A stretch of 64,000 bases of DNA from Methylocella tundrae (GCF_038024855.1 NZ_CP139089.1:2824501-2888500); one strand, 5' to 3'. Counted from the stretch's first letter, positions 1 through 8,545 are shown. The notes: generated by a model from the sequence alone, not told the origin. Numbers and translations are program-made.

Positions 1-1718
1 CGGGTGACGATCTCATTGTCGCCGGTCAGAATCTTGACTGCGACGCCGGATCGATTGAGCGCCGCGATGGCGGCGCCGGCGCTATCCTTCGGTGGATCAA
101 GAAAGGCGATATATCCGAGCAGCGTCAGCTCGCTTTCGTCCTCGACTGAATAGCTTGGCTTGAGATCAGCAATTTCCTTGTAAGCGATGGCGACGACGCG
201 AAAACCGTCCTCGTTGAGCGCCAGAGTCTCGGCTTTCGCGGTCGCAAGATGAGATGCGTCCAGAGCTCCGCGTTCGCCGTCGAGTTCATAATGCTTGCAA
301 ACGGCGAAAACTTCCTCGACGGCGCCCTTGCAGATGAGGACATGCGTCTCGTCTTCGCGCGACAGAATGACGGAAAGCCGCCTGCGGACGAAGTCGAAGG
401 GAATTTCGTCGATATTCTTGTATTGATGCTGCAGATGAAGGTTCTTGCCGAGCTCGATATGTTGCAGGACCGCGACGTCGAGCAGATTTTTGAGACCGGA
501 CTGATAGTGGCTGTTCAGATAGGCATACTCCAGGACCCGCTCGCTATCTTCGCCGCAAATGTCGAGATGCAGCTTGAGGATGATGCGGTCCTGCGTCAAC
601 GTGCCGGTCTTGTCGGTGCATAAGACATCCATGGCGCCGAAATTCTGGATCGCGTTGAGGCGCTTCACGATCACGCGTTTCTTCGACATCGCCATCGCGC
701 CTTTGGCGAGATTGACGGTGACGATCATCGGCAGCATTTCCGGCGTCAGGCCGACCGCGACGGCCACCGCGAATAAAAGCGCCTCGAGCCAATTGCCCTT
801 CGTGAAGCCATTGATCAGGAACACGGTGGGAACCATCACCAGCATGAACCGGATCATCAGCCAGGTGAAGCGGTTGACCCCTTTGTCGAAGCCGGTCAGT
901 TCGCGCCGCCCAGCGATCTGTTCGGCGAGCTGGCCGAAATAGGTCCTGGCCCCCGTGTGTACGATCACGCCGGTTCCAAATCCGCTGACCACGCTGCCTC
1001 CCATGAAACAGAGATTGGGCAGGTCGAAGGGATCGGCGACGCTCGCGTCCGCAATCGCCGGCGATTTCTCGGACGGCATGGCCTCGCCGGTCAACGCCGC
1101 CTGATTGATGAAAAGATCCTTCGCGCTGAGGATTCTGAGATCGGCCGGAATCATGTCGCCGGCCGAAAGGCGCACGATATCGCCGGGAACAAGTTGGTCC
1201 ATCGGGATGTCGATGAATCCGTCGGGTTGGCCTTCGCTGGCCTCAAGGCCGGCGCCGCGTCGCTTGACCCTCGCCGTCGTCTTCACCATGGCGCGGAGCT
1301 TGGCGGCGGCGTCGTTGGAGCGATGCTCCTGGATGAACGCCGTCGTGATGGCGAGGACCACCATGATCGCGATGACGACGGATGCGCGGATATCCCCGAG
1401 GAAATAAGACATGGTCGCGAGGCTGAGCAAAAGCCCGTTCAGGGGATTCTTCGCGCGGCCCCATAATTCGCGCAGGACGCTCGGGCGTCCCTCCTGAGTG
1501 ACGAGATTAGGTCCAACCGACGCCAGCCTTGCCGCCGCCTCATCGCGCGTCAGCCCCTCGGGTGAGGCCCGAAGCAGCGGCCAGATCTCGGCCTGCTCCA
1601 ACCGGCTCACAGCGAGAATCTCCTTCGACAGAACGATGTCGGTATCGCACGCCTGTGGATGGCGGTTGGGCGGCGCCTGAAAAAACTTTAGATGATCGAG
1701 GAGAGTCTGGCCGTTCAT
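1..1718 (-). CDS. mgtA: Magnesium-translocating P-type ATPase (MgtA/MgtB type), partial, C-terminus beyond window edge
   Basis: The leftward reading frame is open from the start at 1718 to the window edge, about 572 codons of a protein that is usually near 900 aa. Visible P-type ATPase motifs are TGEAMPSEK in the actuator domain, GLTPEMLPMIVTVNLAKGAM in the M4 region, the phosphorylation motif CTDKTGTLTQ (Asp is the phosphorylated residue), and LTGDNEIVTR close to the cut edge. The GLTPEMLPMIV stretch is typical of the MgtA/MgtB subgroup, which imports Mg2+ across the inner membrane. The start codon overlaps the stop of a small upstream reading frame (ATGA) and has AAGG about 9 nt ahead. A perfect FNR/FixK-like palindrome lies about 310 nt upstream, so low-oxygen control is possible. 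Confidence 0.93.
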   Translation of the reverse strand, partial: MNGQTLLDHLKFFQAPPNRHPQACDTDIVLSKEILAVSRLEQAEIWPLLRASPEGLTRDEAAARLASVGPNLVTQEGRPSVLRELWGRAKNPLNGLLLSLATMSYFLGDIRASVVIAIMVVLAITTAFIQEHRSNDAAAKLRAMVKTTARVKRRGAGLEASEGQPDGFIDIPMDQLVPGDIVRLSAGDMIPADLRILSAKDLFINQAALTGEAMPSEKSPAIADASVADPFDLPNLCFMGGSVVSGFGTGVIVHTGARTYFGQLAEQIAGRRELTGFDKGVNRFTWLMIRFMLVMVPTVFLINGFTKGNWLEALLFAVAVAVGLTPEMLPMIVTVNLAKGAMAMSKKRVIVKRLNAIQNFGAMDVLCTDKTGTLTQDRIILKLHLDICGEDSERVLEYAYLNSHYQSGLKNLLDVAVLQHIELGKNLHLQHQYKNIDEIPFDFVRRRLSVILSREDETHVLICKGAVEEVFAVCKHYELDGERGALDASHLATAKAETLALNEDGFRVVAIAYKEIADLKPSYSVEDESELTLLGYIAFLDPPKDSAGAAIAALNRSGVAVKILTGDNEIVT

Positions 1719-1852
1719 GCGCGCCGCCTTTTCGATGTCCGTTTCGCGTGGACCAATTCTCGCGCAGTCGGAGTCGGGTCGAGGCCCTTCAGTCTCGCCC
1801 CGAGCCGGAGGAGGCGGTTTGCCGGCTCTCGCATGTCTCGCACAAGGTTCAT
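1715..1852 (-). CDS. Possible 45-aa basic leader protein overlapping the mgtA start
   Basis: A short frame starting MNLVRDMREP and ending TSKRRRA has AGGA about 8 nt before its ATG, and its TGA overlaps the ATG of the P-type ATPase gene by 4 nt (ATGA). That arrangement suggests translational coupling. The product would be strongly basic, with no membrane segment or recognised domain. The frame stays open further upstream to a TTG at 2038, but that codon lies inside the FNR-like palindrome and is an unlikely start. It may be only a chance open frame in the leader. Confidence 0.35.
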   Translation of the reverse strand: MNLVRDMREPANRLLRLGARLKGLDPTPTARELVHAKRTSKRRRA

Positions 1853-2024
1853 CAGCCGCGTCCTGCGAGCGCCGCTCCCATGATCTGGAACGAGCGATGC
1901 GTTTATCAGCCATTCGATAGCGACTGCATGTGTCAATGTGCTTACGATCCACCGGCCGCGCCAAAGGCGCCCCGCTGCTCTTGCCGATGCAAATAGGCCT
2001 ACAACCGGAATTGGGCCGCCACCA

Positions 2025-2038
2025 TTGATCGCGATCAA
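2025..2038. promoter_or_regulatory. FNR/FixK-type operator, perfect match
   Basis: TTGATCGCGATCAA is a perfect TTGAT-N4-ATCAA palindrome. It lies between the leftward mgtA gene and the rightward PEP synthase remnant. Its centre is about 61 nt before the PEP synthase ATG, which suits an activator bound near -41 with a short leader. The assignment rests on the known CRP/FNR-family consensus. Confidence 0.8.
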
Positions 2039-2092
2039 GGGGCGCGAGCCTCGTTTGGAGCAAGTTCGAGGCCTTGAAAGGGCGAGGAGCCG

Positions 2093-2888
2093 ATGACCAG
2101 CTCAAACTATATCCGCTGGTTTGAAGACCTCAGCGGCGCCGATGTCGCCATCGTCGGCGGCAAAACGGCCTCGCTCGGCGAGCTCTGCTCGGCGCTTTCG
2201 GGCCAGGGCGTCAAGGTTCCGCCGGGCTTCGCCGTCACCGCTGAGGCTTACCGCGACGCCCTCACGGCGGCGGGCGCCCCTGCGCCATTGCATCGCCTGC
2301 TCGACGGGCTGGACGTAAGCGACGTCGATCTCTTGTCCGAAAGGGCGGCCGAGGCGCGCCGGATCGTCTACGCAGCGACTGGAGGCGAGGAGCTTCGCCG
2401 TCAGATCGTCGCCGCCTACCGGGAGTTGAAGAAAAGATGCGGCGGGAGCCTCTCCGTCGCGGTGCGCAGTTCGGCGACGGCCGAGGATCTGCCGACGGCG
2501 AGCTTTGCCGGCCAGCATGAGAGCTATCTGAACGTGAGCGGCGAGGCCGCCGCGGTCGAGGCCTGCCGGCAGTGCTTCGCCTCGATCTTCACCGACCGCG
2601 CCATCACCTACCGCCTCGACAATGGCTTCGATCATTTCAAGGTCGCCCTGTCCGTCGCCGTGATCAAAATGGTGCGTTCGGATGTCGGCTCGAGCGGCGT
2701 GATCTTCACCCTCGACACCGAGACCGGATTTCGCGATGTGGCGAGCGAGGCGCCTGCAAACTATCCCGAGATCGCCGCCGCTCTGGTCCGCTGGGGAATT
2801 TGATTCCATCAGCGTCAATCCATCCAGCCTGATCGGCGCGCTGAAGGTGGTGGCGGATGCGGAACGCGCGGCGGCCGCGGCGCGTTAG
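2093..2888 (+). pseudogene. ppsA: Phosphoenolpyruvate synthase remnant (internal deletion plus frameshift)
   Basis: The N-terminal part (YIRWFEDLSGADVAIVGGKTASLGEL, split here only as a motif reference; AVRSSATAEDLPTASFAGQ) is the ATP-binding domain of PEP synthase, which converts pyruvate and ATP to PEP, AMP and phosphate. After FTLDTETGFRDV, near residue 217, the sequence jumps to EAPANYPEIAAALVRWGI, which belongs at the C-terminal end of the roughly 800-aa enzyme. About 550 residues, including the phosphohistidine and PEP-binding domains, are missing. An extra T then causes a TGA at 2801-2803; in the shifted frame the normal tail DSISVNPSSLIGALKVVADA continues to a TAG at 2888. The gene cannot encode an active enzyme, although its FNR-like promoter element is intact. 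Confidence 0.88.
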
Positions 2889-3053
2889 GGGCTCCATCAA
2901 TCGATAGCGAAGACGGCTTACCTTGGGCGTCCGCGCGGTCCAGTTTCGCAATCGGAGCGTGCGCGCCACAACCCGCCGGTCTGGCAGATTCATCATTTAA
3001 AATTGAACCGCGAGGGCGTCTCATGCGTTGGCGTGGGAGCGGAGAATCCGACA

Positions 3054-3296
3054 ATGTTCAAGGTTCAGCTATACGGACGCGGAGCCCATGGGCTAATGGA
3101 GCCTCACGACCTGGGGTTGAGCTTTGCTACCTTCGAAGATGCTGTCAAAGGCGCTGAGGCCGCGGCAAATCCGGGCGAATGTTCGTCGGGAAAGCTTACG
3201 AATTATCGCATCACGGGCGCTTCGGGAACAGTGCTCCTTGATGTCGAGGTGAGCGGGAGCCGAAGGCGCTTCACCCACAGGAGCGAGTGCGTATAA
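3054..3296 (+). CDS. Small hypothetical protein (80 aa)
   Basis: The frame begins MFKVQLYGRGAHGL and has GGAGA at 3041-3045, a good spacing for this ATG; an in-frame start at 3003 lacks a comparable ribosome site. The product is soluble, with alternating hydrophobic residues (KVQLYG, YRITGAS, VLLDVEV) that suggest a small mixed alpha/beta fold. I do not recognise the family. It sits inside the stress-gene cluster, between the PEP synthase relic and a universal stress protein gene. Confidence 0.6.
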   Translation: MFKVQLYGRGAHGLMEPHDLGLSFATFEDAVKGAEAAANPGECSSGKLTNYRITGASGTVLLDVEVSGSRRRFTHRSECV

Positions 3297-3898
3297 CGCC
3301 TGGCTTTCGTTGCTCCCGGCTGACCGCCGGATTAACGCCAGGAGAATAAATCAGATCAACGCACGGGCTGACGGCCAGCCCGGAGGGTTCTACGTGGCTT
3401 TATGCCTGCGCCCCGTGTTTTCCATTTATCTTCGTGGCTTCCGTTGATCATGACCTTCCGCGCACCTCCGCCAACACAATCAACAGCCTCGCCCGGCGTT
3501 ACGAGCGATTGTCCGGCATGATATCGGTTGTGACCGCTTCGACCTCTTGATTGTGGGGATTCTCGTATGCTGTTGGCGGCGCATCCTGCGTCTCGTTGAC
3601 GAACTCCATATATCGCGTCGATCGCGACCACCCCTCTCTCCACCGTTCCGAGAACAGCGCACAGGATGAAAAGGTCTGTCTCGCCGCCGGCAATGACGCG
3701 CGAGACGGCGGGCGCGCCTTCGGCTACTGTGACTACAGTCCTCGCGGCCGCTTCTCCATGATCGCCGCCGCCGTGATGCAAAAAAGCCGGACATAATCTC
3801 CACTGCGTCTACGGCGAACTTGATCTATTGTATTCGTCGCCATCCGGTTTTGTCGTTCTCGGCCAGGGCGGAATACTTCGCAGAAAATAGGTAGCGTT
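3297..3898. other. 602-bp gap without a convincing gene
   Basis: Several overlapping frames of 60-140 codons are open on both strands, but none has a good ribosome site with a recognisable domain, and their translations are rich in Arg, Ser and Gly as expected of chance frames. The gap probably holds the promoter of the universal stress protein gene at 3899. A single TTGAT half-site is present near 3831, but its other half does not match the FNR consensus. Confidence 0.5.
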
Positions 3899-4336
3899 AT
3901 GTATAATCATATACTTATCCCAACGGACGGTTCGCCGCTGTCGATCGTCGCCATGGAAAAAAGCATTGATTTCGCGAGGGAGACGGGGGCCAAGGTCACC
4001 GTCATAACGATCGCGGAGCCGTTTCATGTCATTTCTTCCGACGCCGATCAGATTTCGAAAATGCGCGCCGACCATGAGAGGCTAGGCCGGGAGCGGGCGG
4101 CGGACTATCTGACGGTCGCCGAGCTTAAGGCCAAGGCGCTCGGGGTTCCTTGCGAAACATTGCAGGTCGAGAACGATCAGCCATATCAGGCGATCATTGA
4201 CGCGGCGGTGCAGAGAGGCTGCGATTTGATCGCAATGGCCTCACACGGACGCCGCGGTCTTGACGCGATAATCCTTGGCAGTCAGACCCTCAAGGTGCTT
4301 ACGCACTCAAAAGTTCCGGTGCTCGTCTACAGGTAG
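3899..4336 (+). CDS. Universal stress protein, single UspA domain
   Basis: The 145-aa product starts MYNHILIPTDGSPLS, the usual first beta strand of UspA proteins, and ends with the nucleotide-binding signature MASHGRRGLDAIILGSQT followed by VPVLVYR. The G-x2-G-x9-G-S pattern (here GRRG...LGSQ) suggests an ATP-binding Usp. Such proteins accumulate under starvation, oxygen limitation and other stress, and act in the cytoplasm. Its neighbours are other stress and low-oxygen genes. Only a degenerate FNR half-site is seen upstream. Confidence 0.93.
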   Translation: MYNHILIPTDGSPLSIVAMEKSIDFARETGAKVTVITIAEPFHVISSDADQISKMRADHERLGRERAADYLTVAELKAKALGVPCETLQVENDQPYQAIIDAAVQRGCDLIAMASHGRRGLDAIILGSQTLKVLTHSKVPVLVYR

Positions 4337-4428
4337 CCTGTTCGCCTGCTGAAGTCGGGCGTAGGCTCTTCTCGGGGAGCGCGGGATGTTTCAACGAATC
4401 AGACGCCATGCCAGCGGGAGCTAACAAA

Positions 4429-4479
4429 ATGTCGACAGACGCAGCGGACCTCGCGGCGAATCGAAGCGAGGATTCATGA
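4429..4479 (+). CDS. Possible 16-codon leader peptide overlapping the phosphoribosyltransferase start
   Basis: ATG at 4429 opens a frame MSTDAADLAANRSEDS whose TGA overlaps the ATG of the next gene (ATGA). GGGAG lies about 10 nt upstream. It could couple translation to the phosphoribosyltransferase or be a chance mini-frame. No attenuator-like codon bias is evident. Confidence 0.25.
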   Translation: MSTDAADLAANRSEDS

Positions 4480-5138
4480 GCCTGTTCCTGGACAGGGAAG
4501 ACGCCGGCCGCCAGCTGGCCGAGGCGCTCGCGAGCTACAAGAGCAAGCAGCCGGTGGTTCTCGCATTGCCGCGTGGCGGCCTGCCTGTCGCGGCGCAGGT
4601 CGCGTCTGCGCTCAACGCGCCGCTCGACCTTGTTCTTGTCCGCAAGATCGGCGTGCCGACGCAGCCGGAGCTGGCGATGGGAGCAGTGGTCGATGGCGCC
4701 GCGCCCATCATCGTTCGCAATGATGACGTGATCCGGAGCGTGGGCGTCGCGGGCGCCGAATTCGACGCGGCCTGCAGGGACGAACTCGCCGAGATCGAGC
4801 GCCGCCGAAAGCGCTACATAGGCAAACGGGCCAGGGCGGAGATTGCCGGAAAGACAGTGATCGTCATCGACGATGGCGTCGCGACCGGCGCGACGATGAA
4901 GGCCGCCCTGCGCGCAATACGCCAGCGCGGACCCGCGGAGCTTGTTCTCGCCATCCCTGTAGCTCCCCCCGACGCGGTCCGTGAGCTTCGCCAGGAGGCC
5001 GACGCCCTGATTTGTCTGGAGACGCCGGAGTTGTTCGGGGCCATCGGTTTTTTCTACGACGACTTCCGACAGGTGAGCGATGGGGAGGTTATCGCCATTT
5101 TGAGCCGCTTTCCAACAGAACAGCGCACCACGGGTTGA
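4476..5138 (+). CDS. Phosphoribosyltransferase family protein
   Basis: The 220-aa protein carries the PRPP-binding loop VIVIDDGVATGATMKAALRAI (residues 128-148), the hallmark of type I phosphoribosyltransferases. LALPRGGLPVAAQV near the N-terminus corresponds to the conserved PRGG/RGG segment of the predicted phosphoribosyltransferase group often found beside stress genes; its substrate is unknown. It may have lost transferase activity in favour of regulation, as in some relatives, but the PRPP loop looks intact. It follows the Usp gene by 139 nt and may belong to the same stress regulon. Confidence 0.85.
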   Translation: MSLFLDREDAGRQLAEALASYKSKQPVVLALPRGGLPVAAQVASALNAPLDLVLVRKIGVPTQPELAMGAVVDGAAPIIVRNDDVIRSVGVAGAEFDAACRDELAEIERRRKRYIGKRARAEIAGKTVIVIDDGVATGATMKAALRAIRQRGPAELVLAIPVAPPDAVRELRQEADALICLETPELFGAIGFFYDDFRQVSDGEVIAILSRFPTEQRTTG

Positions 5139-5160
5139 GCTATTCGCGGTCAAAGCTTGC

Positions 5161-5376
5161 CTACCGTTGCTCAATCGCCTCCCAGCGATCTCCAACCTTC
5201 ACGTAGGACCGTTTCACGGCCGCCCACGCGATGCGGTGCGCCGCTTCCTCCTGTCGCGGATCGCCGGCGTGGGCGGCGAAGGCGTGGTTGAAGGCCGAGC
5301 GATAGATGTCCTGCGCGTGCTCGGGCAGGCGCTCGCGGATGGAGGCGGGAAGATCTGCGTTGGCGCGATAAGGCAT
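5161..5376 (-). CDS. chaB: ChaB family protein
   Basis: The 71-aa product contains DLPASIRERLPEHAQDIYRSAFNHAF and AHRIAWAAVKRSYVKVGDRW, matching the ChaB fold (helices around a conserved A-W-A-A-V-K-x-x-Y core). ChaB was named as a regulator of the ChaA cation antiporter in E. coli, but its role is poorly defined. The gene lies tail-to-tail with the phosphoribosyltransferase, 22 nt from its stop. No chaA homologue is in the window. Confidence 0.85.
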   Translation of the reverse strand: MPYRANADLPASIRERLPEHAQDIYRSAFNHAFAAHAGDPRQEEAAHRIAWAAVKRSYVKVGDRWEAIEQR

Positions 5377-5463
5377 CAGTTTTTCAAAACAACCGCTGGA
5401 GCCTAATCTTCAAGAGCGCAAATATGTCCGGCGGCGTGCGCTCCGCTCTTTCGGCGTCACGCC

Positions 5464-5874
5464 CTAAAGAAGCCCCGAATCATAACCCGCGCAGGACTCC
5501 CCGAATTGGGAAAGGCCTTCCTCCAGATAGTCCGAGAGCAGCGGCATCCCCAGGAGGTAGGCGGCCGTGCGGTCGTTATGGGCGCGGGCCGCCTCGGCGC
5601 GCAGCTCGTCCCAGTTGGAGAGATCACCATCGCCACGTCCAAGCCAGGCCAGGGCGACAAGATCGATCTGTTCGTCCTCGTTCAAACCCCAGATCACGCT
5701 GGTGAGCTCGACGCGCACCGGATCATCGGGATGATCCTCAAGCACTTCGACCATGCCGTCATCGCTCGCGTTGGATCCAGGGTCTGGCTCGGTGATCGCA
5801 TCCTTGGCGTCGAATTGGCGGACCTTGACGATGATGAAGCATACTTTCTCAGGCGAGATGGACAGGTCGGGCAT
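5464..5874 (-). CDS. DUF3775 domain protein
   Basis: From the ATG at 5874 the product begins MPDLSISPEKVCFIIVKVRQFDAKD and has a long acidic middle and the segment VIWGLNEDEQIDLVALAWLGRGD, typical of DUF3775 proteins of alphaproteobacteria. A start at 5910 is possible, but the added residues do not fit the family. The function is unknown; family members are often found near low-oxygen or stress genes, as here. The protein is soluble, acidic and about 136 aa. Confidence 0.8.
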   Translation of the reverse strand: MPDLSISPEKVCFIIVKVRQFDAKDAITEPDPGSNASDDGMVEVLEDHPDDPVRVELTSVIWGLNEDEQIDLVALAWLGRGDGDLSNWDELRAEAARAHNDRTAAYLLGMPLLSDYLEEGLSQFGESCAGYDSGLL

Positions 5875-6196
5875 CACATGCCTCCAAAAAGATTGCCTAA
5901 AACGTAACACGTAACGACCGGCGGCGTGAGATCGGTCTGCCGAAGATGAGATTAACGGCGAGCGCGCGCAGCGGGTTGAGCAAGCTCAAAAGGGGCGGAT
6001 ATAGTTTCAGGCGAACGCCGCCTCGCCATCGCGACTTATGCGGCGCGCAACGTTCAGCTCGCGCTCGATCAAACCAACACCACCGCCGCCGACGAGTTCC
6101 CATTGAGTCAAAACTCTTAATCAGGAACAAGGCTTGCGTACAAGGGGGCGAGTAACCTTATCATGAATCAGACGCCATTTCTTAACGGAGGCAAAC

Positions 6197-6637
6197 ATGG
6201 GCGACGCGCAAATTCCAGCGCTTGAGCATGCCAACCAGCAGACGAACCTCTGGTTGAAAAGGATCGCGGCGGAGCATCACCTCGAAAAACGCCATGACGC
6301 CTACAGCGCGTTGCGCGCCGTTCTGCATGCTTTGCGGGACCGCTTGACTCCCGAACAGGCGGTCCATTTCGGCGCTCAGCTCCCCATTGTCATTCGCGGC
6401 GTCTATTATGAGGGGTGGCGGATCGCCGGAAAGCCGATCGACGACAAACATGTAGACGAATTTGTCCAGCGCGTCGCCGCCGAGCTTCCGCCTCAGTTCC
6501 CGCGGGACGCGCTGGCTATGACCCGGGCTGTCTTTCAACTGCTCTTCGAGGAACTCGATCCCGGCGAAACCGCCAAGATCATCGACACACTGCCGGCGCC
6601 CCTGAAAGCCCTGTGGCCGCCCGCGGCCCGGCGTTAG
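6197..6637 (+). CDS. DUF2267 domain protein
   Basis: The 146-aa product shows the DUF2267 pattern: an N-terminal helical repeat (RHDAYSALRAVLHALRDRLTPEQAVHFGAQLPIVIRGVYYEGW) and a second repeat around DEFVQRVAAELP. A strong ribosome site (ACGGAGGC) precedes the ATG. The function is unknown. In Hyphomicrobiales such genes commonly lie in universal stress protein and oxygen-limitation clusters, matching this context. The leader contains a 14-nt motif also present before the phosphoribosyltransferase gene. Confidence 0.85.
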   Translation: MGDAQIPALEHANQQTNLWLKRIAAEHHLEKRHDAYSALRAVLHALRDRLTPEQAVHFGAQLPIVIRGVYYEGWRIAGKPIDDKHVDEFVQRVAAELPPQFPRDALAMTRAVFQLLFEELDPGETAKIIDTLPAPLKALWPPAARR

Positions 6638-6689
6638 CCGGAGGGCCGCAGGGCGTCTTGCCTTATCCGTAGCGCGAAACATCGACGTC

Positions 6690-6703
6690 TTGATGCAGAT
6701 CAA
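6690..6703. promoter_or_regulatory. FNR/FixK-type operator, perfect match
   Basis: TTGATGCAGATCAA is a perfect TTGAT-N4-ATCAA site, centred about 131 nt before the start of the tandem Usp gene at 6828. If an activator bound at -41, transcription would begin near 6738 with a leader of about 90 nt. Confidence 0.8.
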
Positions 6704-6827
6704 CATAGCGGCGCGATTTTGCGCAGACGATGGCTGCGCCGCCGGAGGACATAATGCGCCATCGCTTCGCGCTTCATAGCCGGGTTGGACGCAACCTTTG
6801 CGCTGCGTCAGGAAAAGGTCGCTCACC

Positions 6828-7685
6828 ATGATCAAAGACATTATCGTCCATCTCGATGGCTCCGCTGACGATGCGGTGAGGCTCGCCCATGCCGAACGCA
6901 TAGCCGCGACCTTTGGCGCGCATATCAGGGGGCTTTACGCCAACATCCTTCCGGAAATCACGCTTGCGATGGCCGAATACGCGGCTGTCACGCCCGTCAT
7001 CGCCGCCAGTCAGGACGAAGCCCGCGCAAACGGCGACCAGATCGAACGCGCGCTTCGCCGCCGTTTCGAGACGATCGCGGCGCCGGCGGAGTTGCGCCGC
7101 TTCGACCTCTTTGCCGACGGCTTATGGAGGACGGTGGCCAGTCAGGCCCGGACCGCCGATCTGATGGTCACGATGAAGCCTTATCGCGCGGACGCGCCAG
7201 ACTGTTGGCCGCAAGTCATCGAGGCGGCCTTGTTCGCGTCCGGGCGCGGCGTCTATGTCGTCCCCGACGAAGCAGTCCCGGTCGCTCAGGGGACAGTGGA
7301 GCATATGACCAAAACGGTTCTCGTCGCCTGGAACGACACGCGCGAGGCGGCGCGAGCGCTCTCCGAAGCGATGCCCTTCCTCGAAAAGGCGCAAGACGTC
7401 ATCGTCGCCATCGTCGACCGCGACGGTCCCGCCGAGGCGAGAAACGCTGAGCCCGGCGCCGATATCGCGCGTCATCTCGACCGTCACGGCGTCAAAGTCG
7501 AGCTGCGCCATGTTGCGAACTGGGATAATACCGCCGACGCGCTTCTCAATGAGATCAGGCGCCTTGACGTCGGCCTTGTTGTGCTCGGCGCCTATGGGCA
7601 TTCTCGCTTTCGCGAATGGATTACAGGCGGCGTGACGCGGCGTTTCCTCGCGGATTGCCCGTCGCCTATGTTGATGGCTCATTGA
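6828..7685 (+). CDS. Tandem-domain universal stress protein
   Basis: The 285-aa product has two UspA-type domains, the first beginning MIKDIIVHLDGSADD and the second TKTVLVAWNDTREAARAL. The C-terminal GAYGHSRFREWITGGVTRRFL is the usual second-domain signature in these proteins. I place the start at 6828 because GGAAAAGG lies just upstream and the first strand begins there; an in-frame start 30 nt earlier adds an unrelated basic stretch. A perfect FNR/FixK-like site upstream suggests induction when oxygen is low. Confidence 0.92.
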   Translation: MIKDIIVHLDGSADDAVRLAHAERIAATFGAHIRGLYANILPEITLAMAEYAAVTPVIAASQDEARANGDQIERALRRRFETIAAPAELRRFDLFADGLWRTVASQARTADLMVTMKPYRADAPDCWPQVIEAALFASGRGVYVVPDEAVPVAQGTVEHMTKTVLVAWNDTREAARALSEAMPFLEKAQDVIVAIVDRDGPAEARNAEPGADIARHLDRHGVKVELRHVANWDNTADALLNEIRRLDVGLVVLGAYGHSRFREWITGGVTRRFLADCPSPMLMAH

Positions 7686-7890
7686 CGGCCTTGGATTGCG
7701 AACCGGTCCTGTCCGGCGCGTTCGAGCGCCGCCCCTAGCCGGCGCCAGCGGCGATTCCCCCCGAAGCCCGCATGCCTCTATCCGTGCGGCTTGCGATACA
7801 ACATCGGTGCTGGCTGAACCGAATTGAACGCTGGCCGGCCGCGCCATAACGCACCGCTCTTCGGCGGGTCTTCAAGGGCGGCATTTATGG

Positions 7891-7926
7891 CGCGAAATCC
7901 GATTTGAGCGGACCGGATTTCGCGCT
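7891..7926. terminator. Stem-loop between convergent Usp and Hsp20 genes
   Basis: GCGCGAAATCCG (7891-7902) pairs perfectly with CGGATTTCGCGC (7915-7926) around a 12-nt loop. It lies between two converging genes and probably ends transcription from one or both. There is no clear T-run. Confidence 0.6.
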
Positions 7927-7955
7927 GCGCTTTCAGGCTCGCCGGGAGTTGGCCC

Positions 7956-8450
7956 TCAGGCCGCATCCGGGGCGGCGCCCTTGGGCGGACCGGCCTTGAT
8001 GTCGATCGTCTTTTTTGCTTTGGCGACTTCAGTCGGCTTGTTGATTTTGAGGTGCAGGACGCCCTTGTCGAAATGGGCCTCAATCGACGCATCGCTTGGT
8101 TCGAACGGCAAGGCGATGGCGCGGTGAAATGCGCCGTAGCTGCGCTCGACCACATGCCACTCCTTCTCGCTCCGATCGCTTTCCTGTTTTTTCTCGCCAG
8201 CGATGACGAGCCGGTTTCCATCGAGGCTGACGTTGATGTCCTTCTCGTCGACGCCGGGAAGTTCGGTCGTAATTTCGATCGCGTCCTTGGTCTCGGCGAT
8301 ATTCAGCACGGGCATCTGGGCGCCTACCTCGGTGAGCGTCGGAAGGCCGCGATTATAGTCCGAGAAGAAGGAGTCGAGTTCGCGTCTGAACGCCGCGAAT
8401 GGATCGGCAAGATTTTGATTTCTTGACCTCAGCGTTGGCAACAGCGCCAT
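7956..8450 (-). CDS. Hsp20/alpha-crystallin family small heat shock protein
   Basis: The 164-aa protein has an N-terminal arm with DPFAAFRRELDSFFSDY, the alpha-crystallin domain (VLNIAETKDAIEITTELPGVDEKDINVSLDGNRLVIAGEK; GAFHRAIALPF; KGVLHLKINKP) and an Ala/Lys-rich tail. It acts as an ATP-independent holdase in the cytoplasm. The ribosome site GGAG precedes the ATG. I see no ROSE thermometer or sigma-32-like promoter; a near-perfect FNR-like site about 100 nt upstream points instead to control by oxygen, as known for FixK-regulated hsp20 genes in rhizobia. Confidence 0.93.
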   Translation of the reverse strand: MALLPTLRSRNQNLADPFAAFRRELDSFFSDYNRGLPTLTEVGAQMPVLNIAETKDAIEITTELPGVDEKDINVSLDGNRLVIAGEKKQESDRSEKEWHVVERSYGAFHRAIALPFEPSDASIEAHFDKGVLHLKINKPTEVAKAKKTIDIKAGPPKGAAPDAA

Positions 8451-8545
8451 GGGTTCATCTCCACTTCTGATCGCGCCGCCAAGAGGCTACAAAGAATAGC
8501 CTTGAGCGGCCAAGGAAGACTATACCCTCAAGTTCCACAGTGGTG

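Noticed and set aside
3356..3781. A 141-codon leftward frame in the gap before the Usp gene
   Set aside because: Part of its translation looks protein-like, but no domain, ribosome site or homologue could be recognised, and another frame of similar length overlaps it.
3831..3844. TTGAT half-site upstream of the first Usp gene
   Set aside because: The second half (TGTAT) does not match ATCAA, so it is not counted as an FNR-like box.
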